In this document: piece after piece, positions 27,737 through 37,359 of the stretch
Layout: every line of letters begins with the position of its first letter
Numbering within the stretch: the first letter of the stretch is position 1
Assembly: GCA_015060445.1 (NCBI GenBank)
Contig: SUYL01000002.1
Span: 118,302 to 182,301, forward strand
Length of the DNA: 64,000 nucleotides
Source of the DNA: Bacteroidales bacterium
GTDB taxonomy: Bacteria > Bacteroidota > Bacteroidia > Bacteroidales > UBA932
Direction: 5' to 3'
Program-made: the position numbers and the translations under genes
The notes under the pieces: model-generated
Databases searched by the model: none
What the model saw: the letters and a program-made list of their open reading frames with translations, nothing else
Told to the model about the DNA's origin: nothing

Positions 27737-29029
27737 ATGAACAGGACAGTACTGAGGTTAGCCATTCCAAGTATCCTTGCAAATATAACTGTACCCCTTG
27801 TGGGTATGGCAGATACGGCTATAGCCGGCAGATTGGGGGATGCAACGGCATTGGGTGGAATAGCCATAGCATCCATGCTTTTTGACCTGTTGTACTGGAA
27901 TATGGGATTCCTCAGGGTTGGTACCGGAGGTATGGTGGCCCAGGCGTATGGCAGGGAAGACTTCAAGGATGCAATGGAGACTTTTGCCCTGGGTATATTT
28001 ACAGCCCTGTCATTTGCAATCCTGTTCATAGTGCTGCAATGGGTGTATGTTGAGGCTGCCTTCCATTTCATAGAGTGTTCACCCGGGGTTGAGGCCCTTG
28101 CCAGGGAGTATTTCTTCATAAGGATATGGGCTGCACCTGCAACCCTCTCCCTGAATGTTTTCAAAGGGTTTTTCATTGGGATGCAGAATGCAGTGAGCCC
28201 TATGGTGGTGGATATTGTTGTAAATGTAACCAATATTGTTGCCAGCATCTTCTTTGCATTTTATGCTGGAATGGGGTTTGCGGGGATAGCCTGGGGCACT
28301 CTGGTGGCACAGTATGCAGGTTTTCTGCTGGCGGTGTCGCTCATGGTTTTCCAGTATGGGAAATACTTTCATTTGGCAGATATCCGCGGTACTCTCAAGA
28401 GCGGTAATTTAAAGAGGTTCTTTATCCTCAATGCAGATCTGTTTGTAAGGTCCGTATGTTTTCTGTGCATTTATGCAGGGCTTACATCCCTGGCGGCCCG
28501 CTATGGAGATATAGATCTGGCGGTAAGTTCCATAATGATGAAACTCATGTTGCTCTATTCATATTTTGTAGATGGTTTTGCGTATGCGGGGGAGGCTTTG
28601 TCGGGAAGATACATAGGTGCCAAAGACAAAATTTCTTTGAAAAGGGCGGTGAAGGTGATATTTGCATGGAGTTGTGCAATAGGTGCTGTGTCAACCCTGG
28701 GGTACTGGGCTGGGGGTGAATGGATGGTTGGCTTTTTGGCTGATGATGCACAGGTTATTGCACATTCTGCAAATTTCCTCCCATGGCTGCTGGTTATGCC
28801 TTTTGTGAGTTCCGTTGCATTTACATGGGACGGGGTATTCATTGGGGCAACTGCCACAAAAGCGCTGAGAAACTCAATGTTATGGGCTGTGGCAGGCTTC
28901 TTTTTGAGTTATTTTCTCCTCAGGGGACATATAGGTGTACAATCTTTGTGGGCAGGATATATGATGCATCTTCTTGTGCGTACCGTATATCTTAGTGCAG
29001 TTGCAAAAAAGGAGATTTTTGAAGCATAG
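27737..29029 (+). CDS. MATE family efflux transporter (DinF-like)
   Basis: This 430-residue protein has about twelve hydrophobic helices in two similar halves. The N-terminal segment VPLVGMADTAIAGRLGDATALGG (about 17-39) carries the conserved MATE sequence, and a matching FVDGFAYAGEALSGRYIGA block lies in the second half near 280. MATE proteins export organic cations or drugs against a proton or sodium gradient. The substrate is unknown; the DinF branch fits best. It is co-transcribed with rsgA (6 bp gap). Confidence 0.93.
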   Translation: MNRTVLRLAIPSILANITVPLVGMADTAIAGRLGDATALGGIAIASMLFDLLYWNMGFLRVGTGGMVAQAYGREDFKDAMETFALGIFTALSFAILFIVLQWVYVEAAFHFIECSPGVEALAREYFFIRIWAAPATLSLNVFKGFFIGMQNAVSPMVVDIVVNVTNIVASIFFAFYAGMGFAGIAWGTLVAQYAGFLLAVSLMVFQYGKYFHLADIRGTLKSGNLKRFFILNADLFVRSVCFLCIYAGLTSLAARYGDIDLAVSSIMMKLMLLYSYFVDGFAYAGEALSGRYIGAKDKISLKRAVKVIFAWSCAIGAVSTLGYWAGGEWMVGFLADDAQVIAHSANFLPWLLVMPFVSSVAFTWDGVFIGATATKALRNSMLWAVAGFFLSYFLLRGHIGVQSLWAGYMMHLLVRTVYLSAVAKKEIFEA

Positions 29030-29086
29030 AATTTTTTTGTAACTTTAGAGTTTGTATATACATCTGTAACCAAACTTTAAAGAGAT

Positions 29087-32000
29087 ATGAAAAAACTGGT
29101 TTCCCTTTTGTTTCTCATTCTGCCGGTGGCAGTAATGGCACAGACCCTTCATTTCCCATATAATCCATCATTGTCTCCCGACGGCAAGGATATATATTTC
29201 TCATACGACGGAGACATTTTTAAGGTCCCTTCCAATGGGGGACTTGCCATGAGGCTGGTTTCTCTGGGTGGCAATGAGAGCCGTCCAAAGGTTTCCCCTT
29301 GCGGCAAATGGGTGGCATTTGCCTCTGACATACAGGGAAACAATGATGTTTACATTGTACCCGTAGATGGCGGAGAGGTGAAAAGGCTCACCTGGCATGA
29401 GGGCAATGATGTTCCAAGCGGCTGGAGTGCAGACTCAAAATACATCTACTTTGAGACCAACAGGGCAAACTCAAGAAGCACATACAAGGTGGCCCTTGCG
29501 GGTGGCACCCCTATAAGGCTGTTTGAAAACTACTTCAATACAATAGTGAACGTGGTTGAGAACCCTGTTACAGGGGAACTATATTTCAATGAATCTACAG
29601 AGAGCATAAATTTCCCTACAAGGAAAAGGTATGTGGGAGACCATAATCCGAACATAAAGAGTTGGCACCCTGCAAAGAGAACCTACAGGGAACTCACCTC
29701 ATACGAGGGAAAGGACACCTGGCCTATGGCAGACAGGAAAGGCAACCTCTACTATGTTACAGACCAGTTCAACAAGGAGTCCAATATAGTAAAATATAAC
29801 CCTAAGGGGGCTCCGCAGCAACTTACAACCTTTGGGCAGTCTGTACAATATCCGGCAATAAGTTTCAACGGAAATGCAATGGTGTTTATCCTTGAGTACA
29901 AGATCCATTATATGGACCTTTCTACCGGAAAGATTACTGTTCCGCAGATAACCGTTGCAGACAACAATGTAGATGTAATGCGCAATTTTGCAGATGTCTC
30001 TCCAAGAAGGGTGGCTGTTTCTCCCGACGGAAAAAAATTCTCATTTTCTATAAGGGGCCTTCTGTATGTGGGTGATGCAAAAGGGAAATACCAGCACCAG
30101 TTGGATACCCCTTCAAATGAAAGGGTAGATGAAATGGTATGGGACAAGGACAACAGGACCATATACTATACCAGAACTGACAAGGGATTTACTGCACTGT
30201 ACAAGATTTCTGCAGACGGAAAAAGTGGGGAGCAGTTGCTCTACAAGGCACCATGCAATGTAAAGAACCTGAAGATGTCCCATAACAGGGAGATGCTGGC
30301 TTTCATAAACGGCAACGGGAGTGTAATGGCATATAACATAAAGGAGAATACTGCAGAGAAACTTGCAGATGCACAATTCTGGTCATATTCCAGTTATAAC
30401 CTCAACTTCTCATATGACGATGCCTACCTGGCGTTTGAGGCTGTAAACCTTTTTGAGGGGGATATCTTCATATACTCATTCAAGGAGAAGAAACTCTACA
30501 ACCTCACAAATTCTGCAAGTTCTGAGGGGGCCCCTTGCTTCTCTCCTTGCGGCAAATACCTGTTTATGGCGGCAAATTTCTACGGCACCTCTTTCCCAAG
30601 GGGAGGCGGCCAGAGGAGCATATATAAACTACCGTTGCTGGATTACAATACAAAGCCTTTCAAATCTGACATTTATGACGAACTCTTCAAAGAGAAGCCT
30701 GAAGATGTGAAGAAAGATGAGAAAAAAGAGGGCAAGCCTGAGAAAAAAGAGGGCAAACCTGAGAAAAAAGAGAAGAAGGTATCCCAGACAAAGATAGACT
30801 TCAATGATATCTACAGCAGGATAATAAGGATGAATGAACTGCAGGGAGGGTATAGCCTGTACACATTCAGCAGTAAAGGGAAAGATTGGCTTTTGTGTTC
30901 GGCAAGAGATAAGGTTTATGCGCTTGAACTCTCGGATCCTTATGCCCAGGTGAAGACCGTAAGGGATTTGAGGAGAGGCTCTTTTATAAGTTCAGACAAT
31001 GAACTGTTTGCCGTAAGCGGGGCCGACATATATAGGATAGACCTCAACCAGATGAGGGCTACCAAGGTTACTGTAAAGAAATCTGTAGAGAAAAACCTTA
31101 AGGATGAGTTTGAGCAGATGTTCTATGAGGCCTGGGGACTTATGGACCAGAATTTCTACGATGTGGATTTCCATGGTACAGACTGGAAGGCAAAGAGAGA
31201 CTATTACGCGTCGTTCCTCCCATATGTAAGGAACAGGGCAAACCTTGTAACCCTGGTGAACGACATGTTGGGAGAACTAAATTCATCACACTTGGGATTC
31301 AACTCATACGGTAGGGAACAGCAGCCGCCGCAGACCCGTACCTATACAATTGAGACCGGTATTGAGTGGAACAACGCAGCGCCATATACTGTAGAGAGGG
31401 TTGTAGCGGGTTCCCCTGCAGATAATGTAGATACAGACATACAGAAAGGGGACAAACTGGTGGCATTGAACGGAACAAGGGTGAATGAGGGTGAGAACAG
31501 GGAGAAACTGATGAGTGCTGCCATAAGGGAGCCTGAGGTGAAACTCACATTCAGCCGCAAAGGGAAAGAGTTTGATGTGAAGTTGCATACAATTTCATAT
31601 TCAGAACTTAAGAATCTCCTTTATGGGGAATGGGAGGAGAACTGCCGCCAGATTGTCCGGAAGAAGGGAAAAGGGAAGATTGCATATACCCATATGAGGG
31701 ATATGGGGGCAGGCGAACTCAACAGGTTCCTTATGGATATGCATACAAGAACTGTAGGCAAGGAGGGTATAATCCTCGACCTGCGTTTCAACAATGGAGG
31801 AAACGTACATAAGGAGGTTCTGGATTTCCTGGCCCAAAAGGCACATTACAACTGGGGCTACAGGGACAATGAAACCAACTCCCACCCTAATGTCACCCCT
31901 GGAGACATGCCTGTTGTGGTTCTTATAAATGAAAGGAGCCTGAGTGATGCGGAGGTGACATCAAACGGAATAAAGGCGCTCAAACTTGCAACAATAGTTG

Positions 32001-32236
32001 GTACGGAGACTTACCGTTGGGTTATTTTCACCTCGGGTGCCAGCATGATTGACGGCTCTTCATTGAGATTGCCTGCTTGGGGATGCTACTCATTGGACGG
32101 GAAGGATCTGGAGAGGACAGGTGTAGCACCTGACATTTATGTCCGCAATACATTCAAGGACAGGATGGACGGCAAGGATCCGCAACTGGAGAAGGGAATA
32201 GAGGAAGTGCTGCGTCAATTGAAAGAAAACAAATAA
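29087..32236 (+). CDS. tricorn-like S41 peptidase with TolB-type propellers
   Basis: This 1049-residue secreted protein has a signal peptide (about 1-19). Two propeller regions follow (about 20-300 and 300-520), with WD40/TolB-type blades such as NPSLSPDGKDIYFSYDGD. A very charged KPEKKEGKPEKKEKK-type insert is near 540-570. A PDZ domain near 750-830 contains AGSPADNVDTDIQKGDKLV. The S41 domain at 860-1040 includes GIILDLRFNNGGNVHKE and INERSLSDAEVTSNG. Tricorn-type enzymes degrade peptides in a large cage; in Bacteroidota they are periplasmic or surface proteins. It lies 15 bp before fbp. Confidence 0.92.
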   Translation: MKKLVSLLFLILPVAVMAQTLHFPYNPSLSPDGKDIYFSYDGDIFKVPSNGGLAMRLVSLGGNESRPKVSPCGKWVAFASDIQGNNDVYIVPVDGGEVKRLTWHEGNDVPSGWSADSKYIYFETNRANSRSTYKVALAGGTPIRLFENYFNTIVNVVENPVTGELYFNESTESINFPTRKRYVGDHNPNIKSWHPAKRTYRELTSYEGKDTWPMADRKGNLYYVTDQFNKESNIVKYNPKGAPQQLTTFGQSVQYPAISFNGNAMVFILEYKIHYMDLSTGKITVPQITVADNNVDVMRNFADVSPRRVAVSPDGKKFSFSIRGLLYVGDAKGKYQHQLDTPSNERVDEMVWDKDNRTIYYTRTDKGFTALYKISADGKSGEQLLYKAPCNVKNLKMSHNREMLAFINGNGSVMAYNIKENTAEKLADAQFWSYSSYNLNFSYDDAYLAFEAVNLFEGDIFIYSFKEKKLYNLTNSASSEGAPCFSPCGKYLFMAANFYGTSFPRGGGQRSIYKLPLLDYNTKPFKSDIYDELFKEKPEDVKKDEKKEGKPEKKEGKPEKKEKKVSQTKIDFNDIYSRIIRMNELQGGYSLYTFSSKGKDWLLCSARDKVYALELSDPYAQVKTVRDLRRGSFISSDNELFAVSGADIYRIDLNQMRATKVTVKKSVEKNLKDEFEQMFYEAWGLMDQNFYDVDFHGTDWKAKRDYYASFLPYVRNRANLVTLVNDMLGELNSSHLGFNSYGREQQPPQTRTYTIETGIEWNNAAPYTVERVVAGSPADNVDTDIQKGDKLVALNGTRVNEGENREKLMSAAIREPEVKLTFSRKGKEFDVKLHTISYSELKNLLYGEWEENCRQIVRKKGKGKIAYTHMRDMGAGELNRFLMDMHTRTVGKEGIILDLRFNNGGNVHKEVLDFLAQKAHYNWGYRDNETNSHPNVTPGDMPVVVLINERSLSDAEVTSNGIKALKLATIVGTETYRWVIFTSGASMIDGSSLRLPAWGCYSLDGKDLERTGVAPDIYVRNTFKDRMDGKDPQLEKGIEEVLRQLKENK

Positions 32237-32251
32237 ACCTTGTACAATACC

Positions 32252-34210
32252 ATGAAAAGAGATTTGAAATATTTGCAGTTGCTCTCAAAGAGTTTCCCCA
32301 CAATACAGGCTGCCAGTACAGAGATCATTAATCTTGAGGCTATCCTCAACCTGCCCAAAGGAACGGAGCATTTTGTTACGGACCTCCACGGGGAGCATGA
32401 GGCATTCCAGCATGTCCTGAAAAATGCATCGGGAGTAATAAAGAGGAAGGTGGAGGATATTTTCGGGCACTCGTTGAGGGAGACCGAGAAGAGTGAATTG
32501 TGTACACTCATATATTATCCGGAGGAGAAACTCAAAATCATAAAGATAAGGGAGAAGGAGAGGGCTCTCCATGAGTGGTACAAGGTAATACTCATGAGGC
32601 TGGTAAAGGTGTGCTCCAATGTATCCACCAAATATACAAGGTCAAAAGTGAGGAAGGCAATGCCTCAGGAGTATGAATATATCATTCAGGAACTGCTGCA
32701 TGAGTCCAAGAGCGGTGAGGCCAACAAACACAATTACATTACAGCAATTGTTGAGACCATTATCTCCACAGGGCGTGCAGACCATTTCATTATTGCCATA
32801 TGCAACCTCATACAGAGGCTGACCATTGATTCCCTCCATATAATAGGTGACATATATGACAGGGGTCCGGGAGCCCACATCATCCTTGACATACTGGAGA
32901 ATTACCATAACTGGGATGTCCAGTGGGGTAATCATGACCTTGTATGGATGGGTGCTGCTGCTGGAAGCAAGGCATGTGTCGCCAATGTGGTGAGGATGTG
33001 TTCCCGCTATGCAAATTTCAAGATATTGGAGGAGGGGTATGGAATAAACCTCCTTCCGTTGGTAACATTTGCCATGGATGTGTATGGGGACGATCCTTGT
33101 ACTATATTCAGACCAAAGGGGTCTGATGCGGAGGGGCTGAATCCTAAACAGACAAGGCTGGTGGCCCAGATGCACAAGGCCATTACAATAATGCAGTTCA
33201 AACTGGAATATGAGATTATTAGCCGCAGACCTGAGTTTGGGATGGATGACCGCAACCTGCTCCACCTTATAGACAGGGAGAGGGGGGTGATTGTCCTCGA
33301 CGGCAAGGAGTATCCGCTCAGGGATGATGATTTCCAGACGGTGGATCCTGCAGACCCTTACAAACTTACTCCTGATGAGGAGAGGGTGATAAACAGGCTT
33401 ACAAACAATTTTGTAAACAGTGCCCATCTGGCCAAGCATATGCAGTTGCTCTATTCACACGGAGCCTTGTATCTTGTAAGGAATTCAAACCTCCTTTTCC
33501 ATGGTTCGGTTCCGTTGAACGAGGACGGCTCGTTCAAGTCACTCAATATACAGGGGAAGGATTACGCCGGCAAGGCGCTGTTTGACAAGATAGACCAGAT
33601 TGTGCGACAAGCATATTTCGAGACCGAGAAATCTGCAGTGAAGCAGTTTGCCCAGGATTTTGTCTGGTATCTGTGGTGCGGTCCTGTTTCACCTCCGTTT
33701 GACAAGAACAGGATGGCAACCTTTGAGCGCTATTTCCTAAGTGACAAGGAGGCCCAGAAGGAGCACAAGGGGTGGTACAATATCCACAAGAACAATAAGG
33801 AGATATGCGAGAAGATTCTGGCTGAGTTTGGAATAGAAGGGGAACCGTCGCATATAATCAACGGACATATACCGGTAAAGACTACCAAAGGGGAGTCCCC
33901 TATAAAGGCCGGAGGAAGGCTGCTGGTTATAGATGGCGGCTATTCAAAACCTTATCAGGCAGAGACCGGCATTGCAGGTTACACCTTAATTTACAATTCA
34001 TACGGGTTGAGGCTGGTGCAGCATGAGCCGTTTGAATCAACCCAGATAGCAATAGAGCAGGGGAAGGACATCATCTCTGAAACAATTGTTGTGGAGTTTG
34101 TGGAGAGGAGGAAATTTGTGAGGGATACAGATATCGGGAAGAAACTCATAGACCAGATAGATGATCTCAAACAATTGCTGGTTGCTTTCAGAAAGGGACA
34201 AATTAGATAG
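32252..34210 (+). CDS. fbp: fructose-1,6-bisphosphatase class III
   Basis: The enzyme dephosphorylates fructose 1,6-bisphosphate in gluconeogenesis. The 652-residue protein is the long, Firmicutes/Bacteroidota-type FBPase with a metallophosphatase core: DLHGEHEAF near residue 45, GDIYDRGPG near 199-207 and GNHDLVWMGAA near 225. GHIPVK near 535 provides the late histidine. The ATG at 32252 is used rather than a TTG four codons earlier. It follows the tricorn-like peptidase after 15 bp and may be read from the same transcript. Confidence 0.96.
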   Translation: MKRDLKYLQLLSKSFPTIQAASTEIINLEAILNLPKGTEHFVTDLHGEHEAFQHVLKNASGVIKRKVEDIFGHSLRETEKSELCTLIYYPEEKLKIIKIREKERALHEWYKVILMRLVKVCSNVSTKYTRSKVRKAMPQEYEYIIQELLHESKSGEANKHNYITAIVETIISTGRADHFIIAICNLIQRLTIDSLHIIGDIYDRGPGAHIILDILENYHNWDVQWGNHDLVWMGAAAGSKACVANVVRMCSRYANFKILEEGYGINLLPLVTFAMDVYGDDPCTIFRPKGSDAEGLNPKQTRLVAQMHKAITIMQFKLEYEIISRRPEFGMDDRNLLHLIDRERGVIVLDGKEYPLRDDDFQTVDPADPYKLTPDEERVINRLTNNFVNSAHLAKHMQLLYSHGALYLVRNSNLLFHGSVPLNEDGSFKSLNIQGKDYAGKALFDKIDQIVRQAYFETEKSAVKQFAQDFVWYLWCGPVSPPFDKNRMATFERYFLSDKEAQKEHKGWYNIHKNNKEICEKILAEFGIEGEPSHIINGHIPVKTTKGESPIKAGGRLLVIDGGYSKPYQAETGIAGYTLIYNSYGLRLVQHEPFESTQIAIEQGKDIISETIVVEFVERRKFVRDTDIGKKLIDQIDDLKQLLVAFRKGQIR

Positions 34211-34218
34211 AAATAGGT

Positions 34219-34248
34219 TTTGTTCAGGTAAAAAATATGCTACCTTTG
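34219..34248 (+). promoter_or_regulatory. promoter of the AspT/YidE-type transporter gene
   Basis: TTTG (34219-34222), 18 bp, and TACCTTTG (34241-34248) lie 25 bp before the ATG at 34274. Confidence 0.6.
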
Positions 34249-34273
34249 CCACCGCATTATCAATTGTATTATT

Positions 34274-35944
34274 ATGGATTGGTTCAGTGAATTAATTACG
34301 GGCAGTTCAATTGCCCATGCTGTTCTGGTATTGTCGGGAACAGTTGCCCTTGGTGTGCTTTTGAGCAGGATAAAGATCTGCGGAGTATCGTTGGGCGTTA
34401 CATGGATCCTTTTTGTGGGTATAGTGGCAGGCCATTTTGGTCTTACAGTTGAGCACAATATACTCCATTTCATAAAGGAGTTCGGTCTTATTCTGTTTGT
34501 GTATTCGGTAGGTCTGCAGGTTGGCCCCGGCTTTTTCTCTTCATTCAAGAAGGGAGGCCTTACCCTTAACGGAGTGGCTGTGCTGATAGTCTTTCTTGGA
34601 GTAATATTGGCCTATATTATACATCTTGTTACAGGAACAAGCCTTGTTACAATGGTTGGTGTCCTTTGTGGAGCGGTAACCAATACCCCTGGACTCGGTG
34701 CTGCGCAGCAGACATTCATAGATGCCACAGGTGCTTCGGACCCTTCAATTGCAATGGGATACGCAGTGGCTTATCCTTTGGGAGTGGTTGGTATTGTAAT
34801 GTCTATAGTTGTAATAAGGGGGCTGTTTGGAATGACAATGGAGAAGGAGTTGGAGAAGGCAACAGGTTCAAATGCGGATGCCGCAAAGATGGCTACCAAA
34901 TACTCTGTTGAGGTTAAGAATGTGGCAATCATGGGCAAGACCATAGAGGAACTTCATGGATTGATAGACAAGGATTTTGTGGTTTCAAGGCTTTGCAGGG
35001 CAGACGGCGCTGTTGAGATTCCTACATCTTCAACAAAACTTTATAACGGAGACAAACTTCTGGTCATTTCTGTTGAGCAGAGCAAGGAGTCCATTGTTGC
35101 ATTCTTTGGCGAACTGCTGGACATGAGTTCAGACGAGTGGGCAGATATGGACAGCATGATGTCTACCAGAAAGATTATTGTTACCAAACATAAGATTAAT
35201 GGCAAAACCCTTGGTGAACTAAAAGTGAGGTCTGTATTTGGTGTGAATGTTACCAGGGTAAACCGTGCAGGTATAGACCTTGTTGCTGCACCTGACCTTG
35301 AACTCCAGATTGGTGACCGTGTACTTGCAGTTGGTGACGACAAGAAACTGGATGCTTTTGCAAAGATGCTGGGCAACTCTTCAAAACAGTTGAGGGAGCC
35401 TAATCTGCTTGCAATCTTCCTTGGCATTGCAGTGGGTATGATATTCGGCTCAATTCCGTTCATGCTCCCTGGTATGCCTCAGCCTGTAAAATTGGGTCTT
35501 GCAGGCGGTCCCCTTATCATTGCTATCCTTATAAGCCGTTTCGGATACAAATTCAATATTGTAACCTATACAACCTTGAGTGCAAACATGATGCTGCGTG
35601 AGGTGGGCATTTCACTCTTCCTTGCTGCAGTGGGTATAGGCTCCGGTGCAGGATTTGTTGATACAGTAATAAATCAGGGCGGTCTTGCATGGATTGGTTA
35701 CGGAGTAATCATTACAGTGGTCCCTATGCTTACTGGTGCTGCAGTAGGAAGATTTGTGTTCAAGTTCAACTACTTCCAGTTGATGGGACTTATCTCGGGA
35801 AGCGGTACAAATCCGTCGGGACTTGCATATTCAAATTCGGTATCTCCAATCAACCAGCAGGCGGTATCTTATGCAACAGTTTATCCTCTTGTAATGTTCC
35901 TCAGGGTACTTACTCCACAGATACTAATCCTAATGGCTGTATAG
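34274..35944 (+). CDS. AspT/YidE-type putative transporter
   Basis: This 556-residue protein has two membrane halves of five to six helices, each containing a duplicated block: GVLCGAVTNTPGLGAA in the first and GLISGSGTNPSGLAY in the second. Between them, at about 205-375, lie two soluble RCK_C (TrkA-C) domains (GKTIEELHG and INGKTLGELK). This is the architecture of the aspartate:alanine antiporter superfamily. Substrates of the YidE/YbjL-type members are not settled. It is a single gene with its own promoter. The 135 bp after it are AT-rich, with only a weak hairpin. Confidence 0.9.
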   Translation: MDWFSELITGSSIAHAVLVLSGTVALGVLLSRIKICGVSLGVTWILFVGIVAGHFGLTVEHNILHFIKEFGLILFVYSVGLQVGPGFFSSFKKGGLTLNGVAVLIVFLGVILAYIIHLVTGTSLVTMVGVLCGAVTNTPGLGAAQQTFIDATGASDPSIAMGYAVAYPLGVVGIVMSIVVIRGLFGMTMEKELEKATGSNADAAKMATKYSVEVKNVAIMGKTIEELHGLIDKDFVVSRLCRADGAVEIPTSSTKLYNGDKLLVISVEQSKESIVAFFGELLDMSSDEWADMDSMMSTRKIIVTKHKINGKTLGELKVRSVFGVNVTRVNRAGIDLVAAPDLELQIGDRVLAVGDDKKLDAFAKMLGNSSKQLREPNLLAIFLGIAVGMIFGSIPFMLPGMPQPVKLGLAGGPLIIAILISRFGYKFNIVTYTTLSANMMLREVGISLFLAAVGIGSGAGFVDTVINQGGLAWIGYGVIITVVPMLTGAAVGRFVFKFNYFQLMGLISGSGTNPSGLAYSNSVSPINQQAVSYATVYPLVMFLRVLTPQILILMAV

Positions 35945-36079
35945 AGGGATTTTTTTTACAATCTTAAAAAAGGAAATTTTTCCGTTTTCCTAAAAAGAGA
36001 CAAATCTTTTGGGGAAGACGGAATTTTTTCTTTTTTTGGCATATTGCCTGTTGGAGAAGTGGTAATATTGCCCTAAAAA

Positions 36080-37300
36080 ATGAAAAAATTCAATGGTTTT
36101 TTATTCCTGGCGGCAATGCTGTGCGGAGGTTGTGTTGCGGAGCCGGTGGAGGTTAATGTTCCCCAATTGGAACAGGTGGGGATGAGGGTGGAATTTTTGG
36201 AGTCATTCCCATTTACAAAAGGGGATGCCGCAATGGAGACTTCTGCAATTGAAGATGTGAACCTTTATATATTTGATTCAGGAGGAGTGCCGGTATATTC
36301 AAAGTTTTTTCCCGACGGCAATATAGGAGTTCAGCAGGTGACTTTGTTTACAAAATCATTGTACTCAGTTTATGCACTTGCAAATTGGGGGAAAGAGGAG
36401 AAGGTGCTCTCCAAGCAGCAGTTGCTTGAGTTGTCATACAGGACACCTGATATTGGGGAATTGTGCGCAGGGAATGGAGCGGCAATAATGACCGGATGTG
36501 TGGAGGATGTGACGTTCCCATTTGAGTCCCCGTTGCCTGTCAGGATGGAGAGGATTGTGGGGAAGATTACTGTCAAATGCCGTTACAGCGCCATAGACAA
36601 GAATGTAACATTCTCGGTGAAAAGTGTTACATTAAAGAATGTTCCGCTGGAGAGTTCATTGTTCGGGGACAATGTTGCCGCAGAGGTTACCGACGGCATT
36701 ACGGTGGACGGGTGGACTTCGCTGCAGAAACTCAATTCTGAGGGGATCTCTTTCTATATGTTTGAAAACATGCAGGGGGAGGTGCCTGGAGCGGTAGGGA
36801 ACAAGGTTAAGGCCCACATGCTGGGAGAGCAGAGGAGAAAAGTGTGCAGTTATGTGGAGATTGTGGCAAATCTTGTTTCAGCAAAGCATAGGGGTGATAT
36901 GGTTTACAGGTTTTTCCTTGGAACATCTGATGGGGACTGCAATGTCCTGAGAAATAATGACCACAGGGTTACCGTAACATTCAAAGGTTCAGTTTCGGAG
37001 AATGAAAACAGCGTAAGTGTGGATAACGGGGCGCTGCTCGACAGGGTTACGGAAGTGAGGGTGGCACCTTCTTATATTGTGTTTTCGCAGGGGCTTGGAA
37101 AAACACACCAGTGCAGGCTTACTGTCTTGCCCGAGACCGCTTATGACAAAAGGGTCACCTGGTACTCTTCCAACAAGAATATTGTTAAGGTTGACCAGAA
37201 TGGTCTCATGACAACTGTGTCGCCTGGATACTGCGAGGTTTATGCAAAGTCGGTTGACAATTCTAAAGTGCAGGGAATGGTTATGATTGATGTGAGATAG
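36080..37300 (+). CDS. surface lipoprotein with Mfa2/FimB-like domain and C-terminal Big2 domain
   Basis: This 406-residue protein has a lipobox cysteine in MLCGGCVAEP (Cys 18). The middle part resembles Bacteroidales fimbrial anchor or tip proteins (FimB/Mfa2 or DUF4906-like): AIEDVNLYIFDSGG near residue 56, then a cis strand with LYSVYALANWG. Residues of about 325-405 form a Big2-type immunoglobulin-like domain, ending TWYSSNKNIVKVDQNG and then VSPGYCEVYAKS. It may anchor or cap a fimbria, but no fimbrillin gene lies next to it. The promoter is unclear. Confidence 0.65.
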   Translation: MKKFNGFLFLAAMLCGGCVAEPVEVNVPQLEQVGMRVEFLESFPFTKGDAAMETSAIEDVNLYIFDSGGVPVYSKFFPDGNIGVQQVTLFTKSLYSVYALANWGKEEKVLSKQQLLELSYRTPDIGELCAGNGAAIMTGCVEDVTFPFESPLPVRMERIVGKITVKCRYSAIDKNVTFSVKSVTLKNVPLESSLFGDNVAAEVTDGITVDGWTSLQKLNSEGISFYMFENMQGEVPGAVGNKVKAHMLGEQRRKVCSYVEIVANLVSAKHRGDMVYRFFLGTSDGDCNVLRNNDHRVTVTFKGSVSENENSVSVDNGALLDRVTEVRVAPSYIVFSQGLGKTHQCRLTVLPETAYDKRVTWYSSNKNIVKVDQNGLMTTVSPGYCEVYAKSVDNSKVQGMVMIDVR

Positions 37301-37303
37301 AGG

Positions 37304-37334
37304 TTTGCAATTTGCAAAGTGTTGGGTATTTTTG
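37304..37334 (+). promoter_or_regulatory. promoter of the YfcC-type carrier gene
   Basis: TTTG (37304-37307), 19 bp, TATTTTTG (37327-37334) match both consensus elements. They lie between the lipoprotein stop at 37300 and the ATG at 37360. This separates the two genes and excludes a TTG start at 37312. Confidence 0.7.
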
Positions 37335-37359
37335 CACCCGGAACAAAACGTTTAAGTAT

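Noticed and set aside
32642..33439. 265-codon open frame on the minus strand
   Set aside because: It lies opposite the fbp coding region and has no recognisable features.
35950..36060. terminator or small RNA in the AT-rich gap after the AspT-type gene
   Set aside because: Only short A/T stems such as AGGAAA/TTTCCT can be drawn. They are too weak to call.
37312..37359. TTG start extending the YfcC-type carrier
   Set aside because: The promoter of the gene overlaps this stretch and the family starts at the later ATG.
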